A stretch of DNA of 12,181 bases from an uncultured Ruminococcus sp. GTDB taxonomy: Bacteria > Bacillota > Clostridia > Oscillospirales > Acutalibacteraceae. The notes beneath the pieces were generated by a model. It saw only the letters and a list, made by a program, of their open reading frames with translations. It did not search any database and was not told the DNA's origin. A program made the translations under genes and the position numbers. Each line of letters opens with the position of its first letter. Position 1 is the first letter of the stretch. The stretch is taken from NCBI GenBank assembly GCA_902783815.1, contig CACZSM010000125.1, forward strand, positions 1 to 12,181. The letters run 5' to 3'. Shown piece after piece: positions 7,749 through 12,181 of this stretch.

Positions 7749-8694
7749 TACCTACAGAAGATATGCCTGTGATCTTGCAAGGATAAATGAAGAGGTAGAA
7801 CGCAGTCCGGAAGATCTTATAAGAATGACCGAAAATGTGTTCCGATACGATCTGAGACTCATTGCCGATACAATTATGGAAGTTCCGGGGGGCAGACATG
7901 TTATTCTGCTCTCAGGTCCGTCGAGCAGCGGCAAAACAACAAGCTCCCTGATGCTTGCAGATGAATTCAGGGCAAAGGGAGTTGATGTGCAGCTTATTTC
8001 TATGGATGACTTTTATCTTGGTATTGAAAATGTAGGCAGACTGCCTGATGGCAGACCGGATTTTGAGTCCATAGATGCGCTTGATATCCCTCAGATAAAG
8101 AGATCTATAGAATTGCTTTCGACAACCGGCGAATGTCTTATACCTAAATACGATTTCACGCACAGCCGTCCATCCGGAAATACGAGAGAAGTACGACTAA
8201 AGGAAAATTCAGTTATTATAATGGAGGGTATTCATGCTCTGCATCCGGTTTTCAGTGAGGGTATGCCAAAGGAAAGAGTAATGAAAATATATGTCAGCGT
8301 AAAACAGGGAATAAAGGATAATGAGGACTATGTGCTGACAAACCGGGAGCTAAGACTTATCAGACGAATGATAAGGGATAGTCGTTTCAGAAAAACACCT
8401 GTAGAAAGAACACTCGATATGTGGGATACAGTTATTGAAGGCGAAATGAAATATATAAGACCATATCGGTACTCGAGTGACTTCACTATTAATTCAGTGC
8501 ATATTTATGAGCCTAGTGTAATGAGGAATATGGCAATTGATCTGCTGTCAAAGATTGAAAAGGGGGTTGCAGAGTATGAATTTGCTAAGCACCTTATAGA
8601 GTCCGTCAGCAGATTCAGAAGTATAGATCCTGCACTTGTTCCGGATAATTCATTGATCCGTGAGTTTATAGGAGATGGATGCTATTCATATTAG
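7732..8694 (+). CDS. Uridine/nucleoside kinase family protein (P-loop)
   Basis: This protein of about 320 residues belongs to the phosphoribulokinase/uridine kinase family, which phosphorylates nucleosides (classically uridine or cytidine) in pyrimidine salvage. It has a Walker A loop GPSSSGKTT (62-70), the MDDFYLG motif typical of uridine kinases, PKYDFTHSRP and IIMEGIHAL. It is longer than classical Udk (about 210 residues), with an extra N-terminal helical segment (1-55) and a C-terminal extension. It resembles the kinase half of Clostridial proteins in which a TGS/ThrRS-like region precedes the kinase; that region is missing here. The true substrate is uncertain. I chose the ATG at 7732. 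A TTG at 7690 is also in frame but has no ribosome binding site and would overlap hemZ by 59 nt. AGGAG at 7711-7715 is somewhat far (16 nt) from the ATG, so the start is less sure. It is the last gene of the recJ operon. Confidence 0.85.
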   Translation: MLNYLNTYRRYACDLARINEEVERSPEDLIRMTENVFRYDLRLIADTIMEVPGGRHVILLSGPSSSGKTTSSLMLADEFRAKGVDVQLISMDDFYLGIENVGRLPDGRPDFESIDALDIPQIKRSIELLSTTGECLIPKYDFTHSRPSGNTREVRLKENSVIIMEGIHALHPVFSEGMPKERVMKIYVSVKQGIKDNEDYVLTNRELRLIRRMIRDSRFRKTPVERTLDMWDTVIEGEMKYIRPYRYSSDFTINSVHIYEPSVMRNMAIDLLSKIEKGVAEYEFAKHLIESVSRFRSIDPALVPDNSLIREFIGDGCYSY

Positions 8695-8741
8695 GGGTTC
8701 CAATCAGAGTATAAAAATTTTTTGATTATGCTTTAAAAAAC

Positions 8742-8770
8742 TTGCAGTATCAGGGGTATAATGGTATAAT
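8742..8770 (+). promoter_or_regulatory. Near-consensus sigma-A promoter upstream of the zinc-ribbon gene
   Basis: TTGCAG (8742-8747) and a perfect TATAAT (8765-8770) are 17 bases apart. A second TATAAT (8757-8762) lies directly before it but has no correctly spaced -35 box. Transcription would begin near 8777, giving a leader of about 48 nt. This is the best promoter in the window and suggests steady, fairly strong expression of the gene at 8825. Confidence 0.8.
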
Positions 8771-8779
8771 ATATCCATA

Positions 8780-8806
8780 TGGTTTTGTGAGACCAGTAAT
8801 TTTTTT
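8780..8806 (+). promoter_or_regulatory. Weak hairpin plus T-run in the leader (possible attenuator)
   Basis: TGGTTT (8780-8785) can pair with AGACCA (8790-8795) around a 4-nt loop, including one G-U pair. Four bases later comes a run of seven T (8800-8806), just before the ribosome binding site AAGGAG (8810-8815). The geometry resembles an intrinsic terminator, but the stem has only two G-C pairs and is probably too weak to stop much transcription. Confidence 0.25.
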
Positions 8807-8824
8807 GAAAAGGAGATCATTAAT

Positions 8825-9268
8825 ATGGGTATTTTTGAAGATCTTTTGCTTAATGCCAGATCCGCTGTGGATCATGTTGGAAGAAAAGCTGAAAATGTAA
8901 TTGATGCTTCTAAGCTCAGACTTGCCGCTGCTGACCTGAAATCCGAGCTTTCTCAGAAGTATCAGCTTCTTGGCAGAGTTGTCTGCGAGGAAAGTGAAAC
9001 TGGCAAGGACTTCTCAAAAGCTAAGAATGAGCTTGTTGAGAAAATAAAGGAGCTTAAGGAGCATCTTGAGGAGATCAATGCTCTGATTGAAAAATCAAGA
9101 CTCAGGATCAGATGTACAAGCTGTGGAGCATACAATTCAAAGGGCGCAGTTTTCTGTAATAAATGCGGAGAAAAGCTGGTTACAGAAACGGATAATGCAG
9201 AACATCTTTCACCTGACGATGTTATCGATTTTACAGAGGATAACTTCGAGGATGATGACCTTCTTTGA
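8825..9268 (+). CDS. Zinc-ribbon protein with coiled-coil N-terminus
   Basis: I do not recognise a named family. The 147-residue soluble protein begins MGIFEDLLLNARSAVDHVGRK. A long amphipathic, charged helix region (about 25-95, KLRLAAADLKSEL and KNELVEKIKELKEHLEE) probably forms a coiled coil. A zinc ribbon follows with CTSC (C97, C100) and CNKC (C111, C114), then a very acidic tail ending EDNFEDDDLL. There is no signal peptide or membrane segment. Its own strong promoter and ribosome binding site (AAGGAG, 10 nt before the ATG) suggest good expression. Proteins of this shape are common in Ruminococcaceae and annotated only as zinc-ribbon-containing; possible roles in RNA or protein binding are guesses. 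Confidence 0.85.
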   Translation: MGIFEDLLLNARSAVDHVGRKAENVIDASKLRLAAADLKSELSQKYQLLGRVVCEESETGKDFSKAKNELVEKIKELKEHLEEINALIEKSRLRIRCTSCGAYNSKGAVFCNKCGEKLVTETDNAEHLSPDDVIDFTEDNFEDDDLL

Positions 9269-9301
9269 AATTCCCAGCATAGTGACGGTTTTGTAATGTA
9301 T

Positions 9302-9325
9302 GGGCAGGCACACTTGTGCCCGCCC
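9302..9325. promoter_or_regulatory. GC-rich stem-loop downstream of the zinc-ribbon gene
   Basis: GGGCAGGCAC (9302-9311) pairs with GTGCCCGCCC (9316-9325) around the loop ACTT, with one A-C mismatch. No T-run follows on either strand, so it is not a standard intrinsic terminator. It could protect an mRNA 3' end, mark a processing site, or form part of the leader structure of the flippase gene. Confidence 0.5.
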
Positions 9326-9364
9326 TGAATCAGTCAGCATGATCGTCCGCAAAAAAGGATGACA

Positions 9365-9399
9365 GCCCGGATACCGGGCGGGAAGGATGTGCTGCAGTG
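9365..9399 (+). promoter_or_regulatory. Hairpin, ribosome binding site and GTG start of the flippase gene
   Basis: GCCCGG (9365-9370) pairs perfectly with CCGGGC (9374-9379) around a 3-nt loop, directly before the ribosome binding site GGGAAGGA (9380-9387) and the GTG start at 9397. The overlapping stretch GGGCGGG (9376-9382) is also complementary to CCCGCCC (9319-9325) of the hairpin upstream, so two mutually exclusive folds are possible. Confidence 0.45.
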
Positions 9400-11157
9400 T
9401 CAAAAGAAAAAAAGCAAGGAAAGGCACAGTCGTTCCTTAAAGGTGCAATGGTGCTTGGTTCGAGTATGATCATTGTCAAGCTGATGGGAATGATATACAA
9501 GATACTGCTTTCTAATATGTACGGCGGAGTGGGAACAGGTCTTTTCAATTCTGCCTACGCTCTTTATAATCCGCTGTTTACATTATCAACAGCAGGTTTC
9601 CCGATAGCTATATCGAGGATGGTATCAGAGAGCGTTACAAAAAAACGCTTCCGAGATGTTAAAATGATACACAAGCTGTCAGTACCTATTTTTGTTGTGG
9701 CAGGATTGGTATGCTTTGTTGCAATGGTACTTGGCAGTTTTGTTTATGTCAGAGTGATAGATTCCCCGAATACTATTTTTGCGCTGCTTTGCCTTTCTCC
9801 GACAATATTTTTCGGCTGCCTGATGTCTATATACAGAGGTTATTTCGAGGGCATGAGGAATATGGTTCCTACGGCTGTAAGTGAAATAATTGAGGCGTCG
9901 TGTAAATTGTTTGTTGGTTTTACAGCTTCATTTGTTACAATGCGTATCTGTATGGATCAGTATTATAGAACGGGATTCGTTTTCGGAGTGAAATGTGACA
10001 GTGAGCCGGCAGCTCAGGCTGCGGCTGTTCCGTTGGCTATAGGCGCCGCAATAACGGGAATTTCACTTGGCGCACTTTTTGGATTCCTGTTTTTATTCAT
10101 AAGGTACAAAAAGGGCGGTGACGGGATATCTGTAAAGGATCTGAAGGAATCACCTCCGCCAAAATCAAATGGAACGATAATCAGGACAATGGTGCGAACA
10201 GCTATTCCAATAGGTCTTGGCGCAATAATAATGAGCCTTGCGGATATGATAGATTCAACCCTTGTCATGAGAAGGATATCTCATATTATGGAGACAAATC
10301 CTGACGCACTGTTGAATGTTTATGGATCTCTTATACCTGATGATGTGTACTATTCCGGTAATACGCATACCTATCTTTATGGCTGCTATGGAATAGCGCT
10401 TACTCTTATGATGCTTGTAACTGCTGTCACACAGGTTTTTGGTACGACTGCGCTTCCATCGGTAACGGCTGCATGGACAAGCGGAGACAGGGTGAAAATG
10501 AAGCAAAGTATGGAAACTGTACTGAGGGTAACTGTACTGGTGACAATTCCCTCTGGAATAGGTATGTCAGTGCTTGCTGAACCGCTGCTTTCACTTATCT
10601 ACAGCGGCCCTGCTGTTGCAAATGAGGTGGAGATAGGCTCAAAGGTTCTTGCTGTTATGGGTATTTCGGTAATATTTATTGCAACGAGTACGCCGCTTTG
10701 CAGTATGCTGCAGGCAGTCGGTCGTATGGATGTGCCGCTTAAGCTGTATTCAGCAGGTATGGTTATAAAAATAGTCGTGAATTATATACTTGTCGGTATT
10801 CCGGAAATAAATATCCAGGGAGCTAATGTTGGTTCTATAGTATGCTATGGCTTTGTTACTATTACAGCTCTTTTCATACTTTGCAGACAAACTAAAATTG
10901 TCCCTGATTTTGTTTCTATATTGATAAAACCATTGATAGCTTCTGTTATTTGTGGAGCAGCAGCTTATTTTTCTCAGGCATTGTTTGATCTCGTGTTTAT
11001 ACAGAAGGTTGCTACTCTGCTTTCAGTCGTTGTGGCTATTTTAGTGTACTTTGCGGCATTGCTTTTTTTTAGGGCTATAAAGCGTGAGGATGTGCTTCAG
11101 ATGCCGAAGGGAGAAAAAATTGTAAAAGTACTTGAAAATCGTAAGCTGATAAGGTAA
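9397..11157 (+). CDS. Polysaccharide/lipid flippase, YabM/SpoVB-like (MOP superfamily)
   Basis: This 586-residue membrane protein of the PST/MurJ-like branch of the MOP superfamily probably flips a lipid-linked saccharide, perhaps a cell-wall or spore-cortex precursor, across the cytoplasmic membrane. After a short basic N-terminus (MSKEKKQGK) it has about 12-14 hydrophobic segments, beginning AMVLGSSMIIVKLMGMIYK near residues 17-35. A long hydrophilic cytoplasmic loop near 236-265 (RYKKGGDG to PPPKSNGT) separates the two halves, as in SpoVB and MurJ. A polar loop around 290-330 is probably external. The flippase-mazG-hup order matches the Bacillus yabM-yabN region and its Clostridial equivalents next to sporulation genes, which favours YabM over SpoVB or MurJ, but the lipid substrate cannot be read from sequence. 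The GTG start is fixed by GGGAAGGA 9 nt upstream; no in-frame ATG is nearby. Confidence 0.9.
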   Translation: MSKEKKQGKAQSFLKGAMVLGSSMIIVKLMGMIYKILLSNMYGGVGTGLFNSAYALYNPLFTLSTAGFPIAISRMVSESVTKKRFRDVKMIHKLSVPIFVVAGLVCFVAMVLGSFVYVRVIDSPNTIFALLCLSPTIFFGCLMSIYRGYFEGMRNMVPTAVSEIIEASCKLFVGFTASFVTMRICMDQYYRTGFVFGVKCDSEPAAQAAAVPLAIGAAITGISLGALFGFLFLFIRYKKGGDGISVKDLKESPPPKSNGTIIRTMVRTAIPIGLGAIIMSLADMIDSTLVMRRISHIMETNPDALLNVYGSLIPDDVYYSGNTHTYLYGCYGIALTLMMLVTAVTQVFGTTALPSVTAAWTSGDRVKMKQSMETVLRVTVLVTIPSGIGMSVLAEPLLSLIYSGPAVANEVEIGSKVLAVMGISVIFIATSTPLCSMLQAVGRMDVPLKLYSAGMVIKIVVNYILVGIPEINIQGANVGSIVCYGFVTITALFILCRQTKIVPDFVSILIKPLIASVICGAAAYFSQALFDLVFIQKVATLLSVVVAILVYFAALLFFRAIKREDVLQMPKGEKIVKVLENRKLIR

Positions 11158-11160
11158 AAT
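11132..11160 (+). promoter_or_regulatory. Candidate promoter for mazG-hup inside the flippase gene end
   Basis: TTGAAA (11132-11137) and TAAAAT (11155-11160) are exactly 17 bases apart, overlapping the last codons and stop of the flippase gene. The mazG start lies 40 nt beyond the -10 box. It would allow mazG and hup to be expressed apart from the flippase. The match is good, but such sites arise by chance in A/T-rich DNA. Confidence 0.5.
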
Positions 11161-11185
11161 AGTACTTGCTGTTTATTCTCTCTGA

Positions 11186-11202
11186 AAGGAGAAGAAGAAT
11201 TG
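11186..11202 (+). promoter_or_regulatory. Ribosome binding site fixing a TTG start for mazG
   Basis: AAGGAG (11186-11191) lies 8 nt before TTG (11200-11202). No in-frame ATG or GTG occurs between this site and the conserved WDK motif in a usable position, so TTG is the start. Confidence 0.8.
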
Positions 11203-12009
11203 GATTTTATAATTAAGGAAAAATATGATATCTATGATCTTGTTGATCTTGTGAAAGCATTGAGGGCGCCCGATGGCTGTCCGTGGGATAAGGTGCAGAC
11301 TCATGAGACAATCAGAAAGGATCTTCTTGAGGAGGTCTATGAAACTGTTGAGGCTATAGATGATAAGGATACAGAGCATCTCAGGGAAGAATTGGGTGAT
11401 GTGCTGTTCCAGGTCGTTTTTCATAGTGTGATTGAAAGCGAGCTTGATCATTTTGGTCTTGATGAGGTAATTGATGATGTCGGAAAGAAGATGGTTCTTC
11501 GTCATCCTCATGTATTCGGTAATGTGAATGCTGAGACAACGGAGGATGTTTGGAAAAACTGGGACAAGATCAAGATGCAGACACACAGCCAGTCAACAAT
11601 AGGTGAGACGATGGACGGTATTTCTTCTACTTTGCCGGCTCTTATGAAGGCTCAGAAGCTGAGGAAGAAAGCAAAAAGGGGCGGCGTAGGACCAATGACT
11701 GAGGAAGAGGTATGCTGTGAGATAGGCGAGTGTCTGGAAAATATAAAACAGGCTGCAAAAACCGGTGATAAAGTGGAACAAAGCAAGGCTTTGGGACGGT
11801 TTTTGTTTGCAGCAGTCGGATTGACTGATATTGTTGATGTTGACTGTGAAATGTCGCTGTACGATGCCTGCAATGAATACAGAGCAAGATTTGATGCTTA
11901 TGAGCAGAAGGCTCTGGAAGAGGGTGTTGACATACAGGGTTCGGATACGGAAGTTACGAACCGGCTTTGGAAAGCTATAACAAAAAAAGAAAATTTGGAG
12001 GAAAATTAA
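11200..12009 (+). CDS. mazG: Nucleoside triphosphate pyrophosphohydrolase MazG
   Basis: MazG hydrolyses NTPs and dNTPs to the monophosphate and pyrophosphate, cleaning up abnormal nucleotides and, in some bacteria, lowering (p)ppGpp levels. The 269-residue product (E. coli MazG is 263) has GCPWDKVQTHE (W29), the metal-binding EExxE (E44, E45, E48) and the partner ExxD (E64, D67) in REELGDVLFQVVFHS, then LRHPHVFG and the second MazG-like half with PALMKAQKLRKKAKRGG. It lacks the N-terminal tetrapyrrole-methylase-like domain fused to MazG in Bacillus YabN. It starts with TTG, 42 nt after the flippase gene, and hup follows after one base, so these two are surely co-transcribed. The presence of relA in the same window makes a link to nucleotide stress plausible but unproven. 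Confidence 0.95.
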   Translation: MDFIIKEKYDIYDLVDLVKALRAPDGCPWDKVQTHETIRKDLLEEVYETVEAIDDKDTEHLREELGDVLFQVVFHSVIESELDHFGLDEVIDDVGKKMVLRHPHVFGNVNAETTEDVWKNWDKIKMQTHSQSTIGETMDGISSTLPALMKAQKLRKKAKRGGVGPMTEEEVCCEIGECLENIKQAAKTGDKVEQSKALGRFLFAAVGLTDIVDVDCEMSLYDACNEYRARFDAYEQKALEEGVDIQGSDTEVTNRLWKAITKKENLEEN

Positions 12010-12010
12010 A

Positions 12011-12181
12011 ATGAACAAGACTGAACTCATTTCTGCTGTTGCAGAAAAGGCTGAAATTTCAAGGAAGGATGCTGAAAAGGCTGTTACTGCCCTTCTTGAT
12101 ACAATAGTTGAGAAAGTTTCGGACGGTGAGGATGTAAGAATAGTCGGCTTTGGTACATTTGAGCGCCGTGAGAGAAAAGAG
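12011..12181 (+). CDS. hup: HU-family DNA-binding protein (3' end outside window)
   Basis: The first 57 codons of an HU gene are present; the family is usually about 90 residues. MNKTELISAVAEKAEISRKDAEKAV forms the helical dimerisation part, and VRIVGFGTFERRERKE begins the beta-arm region that grips the DNA minor groove. HU compacts and bends DNA as a nucleoid protein. GGAGG (11997-12001) lies 9 nt before the ATG, and the gene begins one base after the mazG stop. mazG-hup adjacency is common in Clostridia, usually followed by the RNA-binding S4 protein gene yabO. Confidence 0.95.
   Translation, partial: MNKTELISAVAEKAEISRKDAEKAVTALLDTIVEKVSDGEDVRIVGFGTFERRERKE

Noticed and set aside
8702..8727. 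A/T-only inverted repeat after the kinase gene, considered as operon terminator
   Set aside because: The stem is almost entirely A-T and irregular; no convincing terminator is seen between 8695 and 8741.
8757..8770. Tandem GTATAATG repeat, considered as a regulatory repeat
   Set aside because: Only two copies exist, and the second alone is correctly spaced as a -10 box; chance in A/T-rich DNA explains it.
9087..9296. Alternative plus-strand frame inside the zinc-ribbon gene
   Set aside because: It overlaps the zinc-ribbon coding frame, has no ribosome binding site, and its product resembles no family.
11173..11586. Minus-strand open frame of 137 codons opposite mazG
   Set aside because: It is a shadow of the conserved mazG frame, with no ribosome binding site and no family resemblance.

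Overview
The window looks like chromosomal housekeeping DNA from a low-GC Gram-positive anaerobe of class Clostridia, most likely Ruminococcaceae (Ruminococcus-like). The basis is A+T-rich codon use with many ATA isoleucine and AGA/AGG arginine codons, strong AGGAGG-type ribosome binding sites, and two gene orders familiar from Firmicutes: recJ-relA-dtd-MBL hydrolase-hemZ, and yabM-like flippase-mazG-hup. The genus is an inference. All intact genes lie on the + strand.

Positions 1-945 are a degraded accessory patch. A radical SAM gene enters from the left, is frameshifted near position 510 and ends early at 581. After a short A/T-rich junction comes the 5' end of a group IIC intron on the minus strand (about 774 down to 614), cut off within domain I. 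Its first base sits 2 to 3 nt beyond the U-run of a strong bidirectional terminator hairpin (777-810), the usual insertion site of class C introns. The recJ promoter follows.

Positions 946-8694 are a tightly packed operon read from the promoter at 890-918: recJ (DNA repair exonuclease), relA/rel (bifunctional (p)ppGpp synthetase/hydrolase), dtd (D-aminoacyl-tRNA deacylase), an MBL-fold hydrolase of the glyoxalase II type, hemZ (HemN/HemW-like radical SAM protein) and a P-loop uridine/nucleoside kinase. Neighbours overlap by 11-17 nt or are separated by 12-18 nt, so translational coupling is likely. The apt gene often found between recJ and relA is absent.

Positions 8695-9396 hold a near-consensus promoter and a small gene for a coiled-coil zinc-ribbon protein, then a 128-nt spacer with two GC-rich hairpins whose arms could also pair with each other just before the next ribosome binding site.

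Positions 9397-12181 hold a MOP-superfamily polysaccharide/lipid flippase (YabM/SpoVB-like), mazG (NTP pyrophosphohydrolase, TTG start) and the first 57 codons of an HU gene. A promoter for mazG-hup may lie in the last codons of the flippase gene.

I found no clear sign of an undescribed system. The most notable items are the intron fossil with its neighbouring gene remnant, the possible alternative RNA structures in front of the flippase gene, and the uncharacterised zinc-ribbon protein.
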